Assembly: GCA_001796335.1 (NCBI GenBank)
Contig: MGMF01000005.1
Span: 1 to 64,000 of the forward strand
Direction of reading: 5' to 3'
Length of the DNA: 64,000 nt
From: Chloroflexi bacterium GWB2_49_20
Lineage (GTDB): Bacteria > Chloroflexota > Anaerolineae > Anaerolineales > Villigracilaceae
Of the stretch, positions 1-8,344 are shown piece by piece. Made by a program: the position numbers and the translations under genes. Each line of letters begins with the position of its first letter. Positions within the stretch are counted from its first letter, which is position 1. The notes under the pieces were generated by a model. That model saw only the letters and a list, made by a program, of their open reading frames with translations, made no database searches and was not told the origin of the DNA.

Positions 1-763
1 ATTTCAGTCTCCTTTTATGGTTTGGTCACCTTTAAGGATACTTCTGACTCACCTCTTTTGTTAAGGTTCAGTATTTTACAGAAAGAATGTTACACCAACG
101 GGCTATTTCGAATATATACAACAAATGAATAACCATAAGGCCAGCCAATATCCCCCATTACATTTTTTCGTGTTACAAGCCTCAGCATTTGATGTCTCCG
201 GCCTCACTTAAAAATCTGAATTTTTCCTTTTTTTTACGATTGGGATATTATGATAATTATACGATGTTATCCTAAAAAAAACCTTCAAATTTCTATTATT
301 AATTTCTTTAGTTAAGCTCTGTTTGCAAAAAAAACCTGAAGTATTTATTCTTCTTCCCTATGGATAAGGGTGTCTATTAAAAAAGTACTTCGAAATCAAA
401 AAGAATCTGACACATAGATTCTTCCCCCTAAGTGCGGGTTAGTCAAAGCGAATAAATAAAATATGGGGATATTCTCTTTGACATCAGGGTTATTCTTTCT
501 CACAAGAAAAATATGAGTAAGAAGCTCAGACTAATCAGGCAAATAGGATTTTGGATTTGGGATAATATTGACGTATTTCTATCACACTTCAGAATACTCA
601 TTCAAGAAATATGCTACAATTATTTTAATCAATCGATGTATATAATTCTAATTAGGGGTTTTTATGATCCGCCTATAAGGTATTATGCAATCCGCACAAT
701 CACTTGTTCGTCCGTTGCTTTTCTACATAGAGCGTTTATATTTTTACGAAGAAAGAAATTAAA
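1..763. other. AT-rich region without a convincing gene
   Basis: This stretch is much richer in A and T than the rest of the window and carries many frame breaks. The only open frame of any length (513-767) codes for an unconvincing, aromatic-rich peptide. A possible promoter, TTGACG at 568-573 with CAGAAT 16 bases later, could serve the gene at 764. The first copy of a direct repeat lies at 373-432. The region resembles an inserted island or the edge of one. Confidence 0.5.
373..432 (+). repeat. Degenerate direct repeat, copy 1
   Basis: About 60 bases that recur in the same orientation at 1534-1594 with roughly 70 percent identity by eye. Shared blocks include TACTTC, TCAAA, GATTCTTCC and CCCTAAG in the same order and spacing. 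The two copies bracket the small gene at 764-1258 and the attC-like element. The role is unknown; they may mark the ends of an inserted segment. Confidence 0.5.
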
Positions 764-1258
764 ATGAATGAAATTATAATTTCGGTTTTGATTGGTGGGA
801 TATTGACACTTTTAGGAACGCTTCTTGCCAATTACCTTCAATATCGTTCAGAACAACGCCATCGAAAGAAAGAACTTGCCAAAGAAAGATTCTCAGAGGT
901 TCGTCGCTATCTCATTACTTGTCTCGAATTCGTAGATTTAGTTTCTATCCCAACGTCGATAGGCTTGGAGAATTTTGATTCGGTAGCTCTTGCTGAGTGG
1001 GAGAATAGCGTAAAAGAGCATCATGAAAAATGGAAAAATCTTCCGGTAAGTGGATCTGCTCGTGTGCTTTTTGTAGGTGACAAGCAAATTCTTGACGGAT
1101 TATCTCAAATTGACAAACTAAGAATTCGGTTTTATTTGAACTATTTGGATATGACCGACAAAAGGAAAATGATCCTTCTAGATGAACAACGCGAAGAACT
1201 CAAAAGAATTGCAGCAAGTGTTGGAAAGCACTTAGACAAAGTTATCGATGAGATATGA
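764..1258 (+). CDS. Small membrane-anchored hypothetical protein (possible cassette gene)
   Basis: The 164-residue product is not assigned to a family. It begins with a hydrophobic helix (about residues 4-24, IIISVLIGGILTLLGTLLA) followed at once by a basic, charged segment (QYRSEQRHRKKELAKERF), so it looks like a single-pass protein with a cytoplasmic, largely helical and coiled-coil-prone domain. The start ATG overlaps the TGA of a short upstream frame, which I do not believe is a gene. No strong ribosome binding site is visible. The gene is AT-rich relative to the next genes and is followed 33 bases later by an attC-like element, the arrangement of an integron gene cassette. Small proteins with an N-terminal helix and unknown function are common in cassettes; this is context, not proof. 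Confidence 0.6.
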   Translation: MNEIIISVLIGGILTLLGTLLANYLQYRSEQRHRKKELAKERFSEVRRYLITCLEFVDLVSIPTSIGLENFDSVALAEWENSVKEHHEKWKNLPVSGSARVLFVGDKQILDGLSQIDKLRIRFYLNYLDMTDKRKMILLDEQREELKRIAASVGKHLDKVIDEI

Positions 1259-1291
1259 ACAACTTTATGTGCTCTTGCATACTTAGAAACA

Positions 1292-1422
1292 GCCTAACAA
1301 AGCGTGCACTTGACTGGTGTGATGCATCGCGTTTTATAAGCTTTGGTTCTAACTTTAGCATTCACTACTAAAATTAATGTTATCCAAGCCAGCCCACCAG
1401 TAAGTAACATAAACCGTTAGAT
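1292..1422 (+). other. attC-like: attC-like recombination site (integron cassette type)
   Basis: The element begins with GCCTAAC (1292-1298), which fits the attC R'' consensus RYYYAAC. It ends with GTTAGAT (1416-1422), which fits the R' consensus GTTRRRY. Inside these, the arms ACTTGACTGGTG (1308-1319) and CACCAGTAAGT (near 1395-1405) are inverted complements with one extrahelical base. Total length is 131 bases, within the known attC range of roughly 57-141. It lies just downstream of a small orphan gene in the same orientation, as in a gene cassette. No integron integrase is seen in the window, so this would be a lone cassette or the end of an array beyond the left edge. Confidence 0.6.
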
Positions 1423-1423
1423 A

Positions 1424-1456
1424 AAAATACGCCCTTGCAAATAAATGGCGTATTTT
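1424..1456. terminator. Intrinsic terminator hairpin after the attC-like site
   Basis: A perfect 10-bp stem, AAAATACGCC at 1424-1433 with GGCGTATTTT at 1447-1456, around a 13-base loop. A and T runs lie on both sides, so it could work in either direction. It would insulate the LOG gene from transcription through the cassette. Confidence 0.6.
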
Positions 1457-1533
1457 ATTAGATCGAATCATCCGGCTCAAATGGAATTAGACATGTTGAG
1501 TCTATCAATCTATGCGTTGCACCTTATTGTTTG

Positions 1534-1594
1534 TATATTAAAAGAATACTTCAATTTCAAATGAAATTAGACGTTTTGATTCTTCCGCCCTAAG
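1534..1594 (+). repeat. Degenerate direct repeat, copy 2
   Basis: Second copy of the repeat at 373-432, same strand, sharing TACTTC, TCAAA, GATTCTTCC and CCCTAAG blocks. It is followed in both places by a similar short A/T-rich stretch containing TATGGGG. Confidence 0.5.
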
Positions 1595-1744
1595 GAGAGT
1601 CTTTTTGTTAAGTATGGGGTTTATTAACGAATCTCCAAGAAATCACCAATGTAGACAGCCAGGCGTATCCCTTTCTTTTCTCGGGTATACTAGCTGAAAA
1701 TTATTGAAGCCCGAGGTTTGAACTTATTATTTATGAGGTACTCG

Positions 1745-2326
1745 ATGAAATCTATATGTGTTTATTGCGGTTCGTCAGATGATGTTCACCCGGATTATCT
1801 CGAGGCCGCCTTTGTTATGGGATTAACCCTGGCAAGGCGCGGTTTAATGTTGATCTATGGAGGCGGCAAGACCGGCCTGATGGGTCGAGTCGCGGATGGC
1901 GCCCTGGCAGGCGGGGGGGAAGCCATCGGGGTGATCGTGACCAGCATGAACACTCCCAGCCTGGCACATCCCGGCCTGACCCGGCTGGATGTGACCGACA
2001 CCATTCACCAGCGCAAAGCGCGCATGTACGAACTGTCGGATGGATACATTGCCCTGCCGGGCGGCTTTGGCACCCTGGATGAATTATTTGAAACGCTTAC
2101 CTGGGCACAGATCGGAGAACACAACAAACCGGTCGGCCTTTTAAACGTCCGGGATTATTACAAACCCCTGTTAACCTTTTTGGATTGTGCCGAAAAGGAG
2201 AAATTTATTTTTCCCGAGCACCGGCAAAACCTGCTGTGTGCCTCCAACCCGGATGAACTGCTGGATGCCTTTCAGCAGCATGTTTATCCAGCCGAGGCAG
2301 TCAAAAGGTGGATGCGGCAGGAGTGA
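1745..2326 (+). CDS. LOG family protein (nucleotide 5'-monophosphate phosphoribohydrolase-like)
   Basis: The 193-residue protein belongs to the TIGR00730/LOG family (Rossmann-like), members of which hydrolyse cytokinin riboside monophosphates or other nucleoside monophosphates to a free base and ribose 5-phosphate. The signature PGGFGTLDELFE (PGGxGTxxE) is intact, as is the upstream glycine-rich GGGKTGLMG; both form the active site in known members. I chose the ATG at 1745, giving MKSICVYCGSSDD, because GAGGT lies five bases upstream; TTG at 1718 and ATG at 1733 are in frame but poorer. It converges with the PBP-like gene, leaving only 26 bases between stops. Substrate preference cannot be read from sequence. 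Confidence 0.9.
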   Translation: MKSICVYCGSSDDVHPDYLEAAFVMGLTLARRGLMLIYGGGKTGLMGRVADGALAGGGEAIGVIVTSMNTPSLAHPGLTRLDVTDTIHQRKARMYELSDGYIALPGGFGTLDELFETLTWAQIGEHNKPVGLLNVRDYYKPLLTFLDCAEKEKFIFPEHRQNLLCASNPDELLDAFQQHVYPAEAVKRWMRQE

Positions 2327-2352
2327 ACTCCGCCGGCATCCCAGGCGCAAAC

Positions 2353-5127
2353 TTATCGTTTCACTGAAAAAAGAATTTTTTCTTCAGTCTGGTTGCCGGC
2401 CCGGTCAGTGGCAACCACATGCAGCATATGCTCACCCGGGCGCGCCTGCCAGACCAGGCTGAAGGGTGCATTATTGAAATCAGCCACCCTATCGTTATCC
2501 ACATACATCTTCACATTAACCAGGTAAGGGTCAATGACCTGTGCCTCAAGGACCAGCCCTGGCTCCTGCGACAGGCTGAACTCCTGCCCGGCCTGCGGAG
2601 TGAGCACATTGATCTCTGGAGGGGTGTTATCCACAGATAACTGGCTGACAGCGATCTCCACATTCTGGTTGCTGTGTACCACCAGCAGACGCAGAGCCAC
2701 CAGCCCATTCACCTCGCTTGAATCCCAATTTGCCAACAGACCTTCTTCCACCGGCCTGGTCACATCTTTCCCAATTTGCACCCAGGCTTGTGGATTCAGC
2801 CCCAGGCCGTATTCCAGGCGGTAATAGGAAAAATTCACACCGGCTGCGCTGCCGGTGATCTGGATATTGCCGCGCACATCTGCAAATAACCCGGGCGAGC
2901 TGATATGCACATCTGCCAGGGGAGGTGGCTGAAGGATGGTGTCATACTGTGTGGGTGGGATGGGGATGCCTGCAGATACAGCCCAGGATTGAGCCATGAG
3001 AGGCACATTCAAGTAAACACGCGGCTGCACCAATTCGGGGGGGGTGAAGACTGTGGCCAGAAAACCTGTCTCCTGGTTGACCTGGTAGATCTGATAGAGC
3101 GTGTCGGTTTGAAGCGGCTGGCTGCCTGAGAGGAAAACCTCGTTGACAACATTCGGGCAGGCGGGAGCGGGCAGCATTCCAGATGGATCGCAAACGTTCA
3201 GTTGGAGGATACCTGCCGGAGCGGCCCATTCGTCCGGGGGCAGGTCGCGAACACTATATTGCATCAAGGCGCGCCAGAGTCCGGCAGCCGGGAGTGCGGA
3301 AAGCTGGGCAGACTCCGAGCCAGTTCCCCCCATCCAGACGAGCGCCAGTCGCTGCGGCGTGTAGCCGACAGCCCAGGTGCCGCTGCCATCCAGGGTTTGT
3401 CCGAGCTTGAAACCTGTGGGACGCCCGATCCCAAAAGGATTGAACTGCCCGGAGCTGAAAAGGCGGGCGGTCTCATCACTCAATACATCGTTTACCAGGT
3501 AAGCCAGGGCCGGGCTGACCACGGCCTGCCGGTTTGGGAAGCTCCAATTCCCCCAGGGGGCATTGTCAACCCCGGTCAATTGCAGCACGGTGTAAGGTTG
3601 CGGTTTACCTGATTGAAAAACCTGCCCGGCCAGGATGCCCTGGTTGGCAAACGTGGCATACGCCCCGGCCACCTCGGGCATGGATATGGAAGTATCGGCA
3701 TCCAACAGACTACCGGAGGTACCCTGCAGTCCGAAGGATTGGGCAATGCTCCAGACATTCTCAATACCCATCTGTGCTTCGATCTGGAAGGCAGGTCCCA
3801 TGTAATCGTTGACCAGGGCAGTCCGCAGGCTGACAGGCCCCTGGTAGCCCTGGTCAAGTTCAGGCTGGTCGCCAGGGATATCCCAACCCAGGGAAGCCGG
3901 GCTCAGGCCGCGCGTGAAACCGGTCAGGTAAATGAAAGGATTCAATAGTGTTCCGGCCGGGTGAATTGTGCCAGCTTGCCCGGCAACAGCCAGGATCTGG
4001 CCGGTTTTGGGTTCCAACACCAGGACACTGGCGGAGGCCTGATTGGCACTAACTCCCGGGGGAAGCGGGGGCAGCAAATTGGCAGCCAGGCAGTTGTTGT
4101 TGGTGGCTTCCACCTGGGCTCCCAAACGGATAAGCTGCGCTTGCAGACTGCAATCAACCTGCACCTGCATGTCATAATCCAGCGTGGTCAGGATGGTTAA
4201 ACCACCGCGTTCAATGCGTTCACGATTGAACTGCTTACCCAGTTGGGATAGCACCAGGCTGGTGAAAGCCGGGGCGATATTTGTACTGGTTACCGGCGAG
4301 GGGGAGATTTTCGGGGGATTGGCTCCGGTCAGAGCTACCTGGCTGGCATCTGCCTGGTTGAAAGCCAGCATGATCTGCAGGGTTTCCAGGCGGCGCTGCT
4401 CGGCAACCTGGGGAGAATCCACCGGATTCAAAGCGGGAGCCTGGCTGATAGCTGCCAACATGGCTGCCTGGCCGAAATCCAGCGTGCTGGCTGGGAGGCC
4501 GAAGTAGAATTGCGAGGCGGTTTCAATGCCATAGGACTGGTGACCGAAATTGGCGCTGTTCAGGTACCATTCCAATACCTGCTCCCGGCCAAACTGGGCG
4601 GTTATCTGGGCGGCCAGTAAACGCTCACGGATGGCACGCCGGATGGATATGGGTTCATCAAAGAGCAGCAAGTCTGAGACCAGCTTCTGGGCCAGGGTGG
4701 AGTGTCTTTCCGGGCTGCGCCAGCCATCCAGGGTATAGCCGGGGTGGTTCCAGAAACCCGGATCTGCCATAGCCAGCGTGGCGTTGACCAGGTCAGTGGG
4801 GAGGTTTTCATAGGTCAGATAGGTGCGGTTGGCATCGGTCGATGAAATCGTACGCAAAAGCCGCTGACCGCTGCGGTCATACAGGCGTGTAGGTTGCAGG
4901 AGTTGTCCGTCGGTCGGGTTTAGCAGGATGGGCAGCATCTGCACCGAAGGCAGGTTACGCGTCAGGTCCGCGTAGTACCAGGTGCCCGCCAGCATGGCAA
5001 GCATCAGCGCAGTGCTGAGCAGGATGCCGATTCCCAATCCAATGCGCAAAATACGCTGGGAAAAACTATTCTGCACATGCTGGCGGCGTTCCCGCCTGTG
5101 ACGGATGATGGTTGGGGTTCCTGGCAT
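2353..5127 (-). CDS. Class A penicillin-binding protein homologue, apparently catalytically dead
   Basis: The 924-residue protein has the layout of a PBP1-type enzyme: basic N-terminus, one membrane helix (about 27-50), a GT51 glycosyltransferase-like domain (about 75-260), a transpeptidase-like domain (about 360-650) and two Ig-like C-terminal domains (about 745-924, including DNTPPEINVLTP). The fold-level landmarks are clear (EWYLN, TGQILAVAG, WAVGYTPQ), but key residues are missing. The EDxxFW motif reads ADPGFW, with the catalytic Glu replaced by Ala121. GSxxK reads GTLLN, so Ser and Lys become Thr393 and Asn396. SxN becomes Asp-Tyr-Met (441-443). KTGTT reads KLGQT. The frame is uninterrupted, so selection seems to keep the protein. 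It lies 75 bases downstream of folP. A structural or regulatory envelope role is inferred. Confidence 0.85.
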   Translation of the reverse strand: MPGTPTIIRHRRERRQHVQNSFSQRILRIGLGIGILLSTALMLAMLAGTWYYADLTRNLPSVQMLPILLNPTDGQLLQPTRLYDRSGQRLLRTISSTDANRTYLTYENLPTDLVNATLAMADPGFWNHPGYTLDGWRSPERHSTLAQKLVSDLLLFDEPISIRRAIRERLLAAQITAQFGREQVLEWYLNSANFGHQSYGIETASQFYFGLPASTLDFGQAAMLAAISQAPALNPVDSPQVAEQRRLETLQIMLAFNQADASQVALTGANPPKISPSPVTSTNIAPAFTSLVLSQLGKQFNRERIERGGLTILTTLDYDMQVQVDCSLQAQLIRLGAQVEATNNNCLAANLLPPLPPGVSANQASASVLVLEPKTGQILAVAGQAGTIHPAGTLLNPFIYLTGFTRGLSPASLGWDIPGDQPELDQGYQGPVSLRTALVNDYMGPAFQIEAQMGIENVWSIAQSFGLQGTSGSLLDADTSISMPEVAGAYATFANQGILAGQVFQSGKPQPYTVLQLTGVDNAPWGNWSFPNRQAVVSPALAYLVNDVLSDETARLFSSGQFNPFGIGRPTGFKLGQTLDGSGTWAVGYTPQRLALVWMGGTGSESAQLSALPAAGLWRALMQYSVRDLPPDEWAAPAGILQLNVCDPSGMLPAPACPNVVNEVFLSGSQPLQTDTLYQIYQVNQETGFLATVFTPPELVQPRVYLNVPLMAQSWAVSAGIPIPPTQYDTILQPPPLADVHISSPGLFADVRGNIQITGSAAGVNFSYYRLEYGLGLNPQAWVQIGKDVTRPVEEGLLANWDSSEVNGLVALRLLVVHSNQNVEIAVSQLSVDNTPPEINVLTPQAGQEFSLSQEPGLVLEAQVIDPYLVNVKMYVDNDRVADFNNAPFSLVWQARPGEHMLHVVATDRAGNQTEEKILFSVKR

Positions 5128-5202
5128 AGGATCAAATCAACGAAAGGCCTTTAGAAGGCCAATTTATCCTTTATGGACAATATCCTGTTATTCGTCCACA
5201 CG

Positions 5203-6081
5203 CTATTGCCTTCGAACAATGGCATCGGTCATACGTGCCACCCGGGTCATAAATTCCACATCATGCACACGGATGATATCAGCCCCGCGCACGATACCGA
5301 CCGCAACTGCGGCAGCAGTGCCTTCCAGGCGTTGGTCGGGGGGCAGGTCGAGTGTATAACCGATGAAGGATTTGCGTGAAGGCCCCAATAGAACAGGGTA
5401 ACCGAGCTGGCGGATCTCATCCAGGCGGTTGAGCAGTTCAAGGTTCTGTTCCACGGTTTTTCCAAAACCGATACCGGGATCCAGGAGGATGTGCTCAGCT
5501 GGAATGCCGGCTGTCAGAGCCAGGTTGGCGCTCTCGAACAGTTCGTTCTTTACATCCTTAAGCAGGTCGTTGTATTGCATGCCAATGTATCGGCCCCCAA
5601 GATTGGCCTGCACTTCCGCATTGGCAGGTTTGCTGCGGTTATGCATCAGTATGACCGCAGCATTGTGTACGGCAGCCACCCGGGACAGGTTCGGGTCGGC
5701 TCGCAAGCCCCAGACATCATTCACGATCCGGGCGCCGGCTTGCAGAGCCTGTTCTGCCACGGTGGCTTTGTAAGTATCCACGGAAATGAGAATTTCTGGA
5801 AATTCGGATGCCAGCCGTTGGATGACCGGGATGACGCGTTGACTTTCAGCCAGGGCATCCACGGGTTGTGATCCGGGCCGGGTACTTTCGCCACCCACAT
5901 CCAAAATATCCACTCCCGCTGCCACAAAACGACAGGCCTGTTGCATGGCTGCATCCGATCCTGCAGAGGCAGCCAGCAGACCATCACCGGAGAAGCTGTC
6001 TGGTGTGATATTTAAGATACCCATCACATAGGTACGCGTGCCCCATGCGAGGGTTTGATTTCCTATTTTCAGGGGAATCAT
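5203..6081 (-). CDS. folP: Dihydropteroate synthase
   Basis: The 292-residue TIM-barrel enzyme condenses p-aminobenzoate with 6-hydroxymethyl-7,8-dihydropterin diphosphate to make dihydropteroate in folate synthesis, in the cytoplasm. Family motifs are all visible: GILNITPDSFSGDG near residue 21, DVGGESTRPG, SVDTYK, VNDVWGL, DPGIGFGKT, GPSRKSFI and RVHDV near the end. Length is normal for the family. It lies downstream of the SpoIIAA-like gene with an 11-base gap and on the same strand as folK at 7740, so the folate genes are loosely grouped with unrelated genes between them. Confidence 0.96.
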   Translation of the reverse strand: MIPLKIGNQTLAWGTRTYVMGILNITPDSFSGDGLLAASAGSDAAMQQACRFVAAGVDILDVGGESTRPGSQPVDALAESQRVIPVIQRLASEFPEILISVDTYKATVAEQALQAGARIVNDVWGLRADPNLSRVAAVHNAAVILMHNRSKPANAEVQANLGGRYIGMQYNDLLKDVKNELFESANLALTAGIPAEHILLDPGIGFGKTVEQNLELLNRLDEIRQLGYPVLLGPSRKSFIGYTLDLPPDQRLEGTAAAVAVGIVRGADIIRVHDVEFMTRVARMTDAIVRRQ

Positions 6082-6091
6082 GGATCAGGGA

Positions 6092-6514
6092 TCAAGCCAT
6101 CTGGTCCAGCAGTCGGCTGAGCCAGTTTTCGGCTTCGTCCATATTTGTGAAGATCTTGATGGCAGCCGAGGCAGGGGTTAATGCCAGCGCGGCGATCTTG
6201 CGAATGGCATCGGCCACTTCGTCATTGGCAACTAATACGGCCAGGCGGATGTTGCGCGCAGCCGGGTCACTATTGACTTCAATGGCGGTATTGATGGCTG
6301 CCTGGGATACATGCTGCACCTGGCGTAAATCGTACAGGTTGCGGGTCAGGCGGTCGGCATCCAGCAGGTGTTGGTGTGAAAATTCCTGCCAATGATTGAC
6401 AGTGGCTTCTGACAGGTCCGTAAATGTGTAATGCATGCCGCCATCTGGACGGCGGACAACGGTATAGCCGATCCCGGGGACGGGTTGCCAGTTTAAGGGT
6501 TTGAATTCGGTCAT
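6092..6514 (-). CDS. SpoIIAA-like (STAS-like) protein
   Basis: The 140-residue soluble protein resembles the SpoIIAA-like/STAS-like superfamily: alternating strands and helices, a central NLYDLRQVQHVSQAAI segment and a C-terminal IKIFTNMDEAENWLSRLL helix typical of this fold. It lacks an obvious conserved phosphorylatable Ser of the anti-anti-sigma type at a position I can assign. The start is supported by a purine-rich AAAGGAGGC just upstream. It sits between the toroid gene and folP, on the strand that also encodes a PP2C phosphatase 2 kb upstream; a partner-switch link between them is only a guess. Confidence 0.65.
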   Translation of the reverse strand: MTEFKPLNWQPVPGIGYTVVRRPDGGMHYTFTDLSEATVNHWQEFSHQHLLDADRLTRNLYDLRQVQHVSQAAINTAIEVNSDPAARNIRLAVLVANDEVADAIRKIAALALTPASAAIKIFTNMDEAENWLSRLLDQMA

Positions 6515-6591
6515 GGTCTGCCTCCTTTGCAGGGATTATATCGCATAAGCTAAACTATGTTTATCCGATGACAGATTGATCAACTACCTGG

Positions 6592-6703
6592 CTGCAAAAA
6601 GACTTTACCACGAAGCACGAAGCTACATTATTAAAGAATCTTTGTGTCCTTGTGGTTTGGTGGTATAGACACTGTTATATCGTGTGAAAGGGTTTTTTTG
6701 CAG
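6592..6703. repeat. MITE-like palindromic repeat, family 1, copy 1
   Basis: A 112-base element bounded by CTGCAAAAA (from 6592) and TTTTTTGCAG (to 6703), which are inverted complements. Inside, CCACGAAGCACGAAG and the stretch around TTGTGTCCTTGTGG also pair. A reverse-complement copy is at 15617-15743 and partial relatives are at 17545 and 32470. The element overlaps the end of the next coding sequence, providing its last codons and stop. Confidence 0.75.
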
Positions 6704-7691
6704 GGGACTCATCAATAAGAGGCTTGAAATCTTCCAGTTTCAATCGCCCCGCAGCCCGCAGCACAGCCAAAGCCTCCACAGTGACGTATGGATTGAACTT
6801 CCTCTTGCTGATGGCGCCCCAACTGACCGGCGAATAGCCGCTGATGTCGGGCTGGGACAGGTGATAATATTTCTCATCTGCCGGGAAACCCCCATCCGGC
6901 AGGCGGCGGGATTCGAGCAGATCCAGGGCGGGCTGGCAGCGCGGGTCGGAGATGAAGCCCGCTTCTGTCATCACTTTAAGTGCAAACAGAATGTCGTAGC
7001 GCCAGTAGCACGGGTAATGCAAACGCACAAAGTGCTTGTCCATTATTTCGCCATCTCTCTGTCGCAGGAACAGATTGCGTTTCAAAAAGTTATCGGCAGC
7101 CCGTTGGCTGGCACCTCGGGCAGCTGCATCCCCGTTCATTTTTGCATACAATGCCAGGGCACGCAGGGGGATGAGGCTTTCCATGAATGAGGAGATATTC
7201 ACATCGGGGCGTTTGTCGCAGTTCCAGCCTCCATCCGGCCATTGCCATTTCATCAGCCGGGCAGCCAGCTCATCTGTGCGGGCGTCTGCCAGTCCCAATG
7301 TGAGGGAAGAATAGACCAGGTTGCTCTCCTGGGAGGCACAGCGCCGCATGCGACCGTCGATCATGCGGATGTTGTGGGCATGCCCGGGACTGAACAGCCA
7401 GTCATAGGCCTGCTCCAGCAGCGGACGCAAAGTCTCATCACCGGAAGGGTAACCCAGGTCTGCCAGCACGGATAACACCCAGTGTCCACCGTCCCATTTC
7501 TTATAGGGATGGTAGGGAAGATTGCCATCCGGCATGCAGGCGGTTAAGAGCGCCTGGACCTGTGGAGAATTACGCACCACTTCACAGGCTTCTTTAGCTT
7601 CCTTGCTTGCAGCCGGATATTCCAACACGTTCACAGCCAGTTTGTAGCGGATGGCGGGTTCTGCATGTAATTTATTGATAAGGGTTTCCAC
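6675..7691 (-). CDS. Terpene-cyclase/prenyltransferase-like alpha-toroid protein
   Basis: The 338-residue protein looks like an alpha/alpha-toroid of the squalene cyclase and prenyltransferase superfamily. It has QW-like repeats such as KWQWPDGGWNCDKRP (about residues 147-161) and ESRRLPDGGFPADEK (about 262-276), and repeated helix-rich units. The DxDD catalytic motif of squalene-hopene cyclases is not visible, and the protein is about half the length of a full cyclase, so enzymatic activity is uncertain. The GTG start at 7691 has GGAG about eight bases upstream. The last residues, KKPFHTI, and the stop codon come from a dispersed repeat element (6592-6703), so the original C-terminus may have been changed by its insertion. 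Confidence 0.75.
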   Translation of the reverse strand: METLINKLHAEPAIRYKLAVNVLEYPAASKEAKEACEVVRNSPQVQALLTACMPDGNLPYHPYKKWDGGHWVLSVLADLGYPSGDETLRPLLEQAYDWLFSPGHAHNIRMIDGRMRRCASQESNLVYSSLTLGLADARTDELAARLMKWQWPDGGWNCDKRPDVNISSFMESLIPLRALALYAKMNGDAAARGASQRAADNFLKRNLFLRQRDGEIMDKHFVRLHYPCYWRYDILFALKVMTEAGFISDPRCQPALDLLESRRLPDGGFPADEKYYHLSQPDISGYSPVSWGAISKRKFNPYVTVEALAVLRAAGRLKLEDFKPLIDESPAKKPFHTI

Positions 7692-7739
7692 TTTTTCATC
7701 TCCAGGCGGTGTGAATGGCGGGGCAGCAGCACGGAAGAC

Positions 7740-8222
7740 TCAGGCTGCATAAACGTTGATCCCCTGGCTTTCAACCCCTGCCAGAAGTTCCTGGATGGTT
7801 ACCTGCAGAACAGGATGCATCCAACCTGGAGCGATCTCTGCCAGGGGTACCAGGACAAAAGCGCGCTCGGCAATGCGTGCATGCGGGATGACCAGGCCGG
7901 ACTGTTCGGAGACCAGTTGATCGTAGAAAAGAATGTCCAGATCGATCAAGCGCGGGCCATTGCGGAAAGATGGTTGGCGCCCCATGCCGCTTTCAAGTGC
8001 TTTGAGAAATTTCAGCAGCTTCCAGGGTGAAAATTGGGTTTCAGCTTGCAACACCATGTTGAGAAAAGCCGGCTGGTCTTCAAAACCCCAGGGCGGGGTT
8101 TCGTAAATGGACGAACGCTTAAGCACAAGGATACCTGGAGGCATGCTCTGGATGGCAGTTTCCAGGTTGGAGAGGCGATCCCCCAGGTTGGAGCCAAGCG
8201 CGAGGTAGATGGTGTGGGTCAT
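7740..8222 (-). CDS. folK: 2-amino-4-hydroxy-6-hydroxymethyldihydropteridine diphosphokinase
   Basis: The 160-residue HPPK transfers pyrophosphate from ATP to 6-hydroxymethyl-7,8-dihydropterin, making the substrate for FolP. The motifs are clear: ALGSNLGDR at the N-terminus, FLNMVLQ, and the magnesium-binding RLIDLDILFYD, followed by IPHARIAERAFVLVPLAEIAP. Length is normal. No strong ribosome binding site precedes the ATG. The next gene downstream (toroid protein) starts 48 bases later on the same strand. Confidence 0.95.
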   Translation of the reverse strand: MTHTIYLALGSNLGDRLSNLETAIQSMPPGILVLKRSSIYETPPWGFEDQPAFLNMVLQAETQFSPWKLLKFLKALESGMGRQPSFRNGPRLIDLDILFYDQLVSEQSGLVIPHARIAERAFVLVPLAEIAPGWMHPVLQVTIQELLAGVESQGINVYAA

Positions 8223-8344
8223 GGTTGAGAAATATTATATGCTAAAACAACATTTTGCCAGACTTTCGAAGTCTCTGCGAAGCACTCCCGTAGGGGGCTG
8301 AACTTTGGCAGTCTCACTGAGCAGCACAGTAGCTTAATAATGGA

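Noticed and set aside
513-767. An 84-codon open frame ending with a 4-base overlap with the gene at 764.
   Set aside because: Its composition is that of random AT-rich sequence, with many Ile, Phe and Tyr, no ribosome site and no protein-like pattern.
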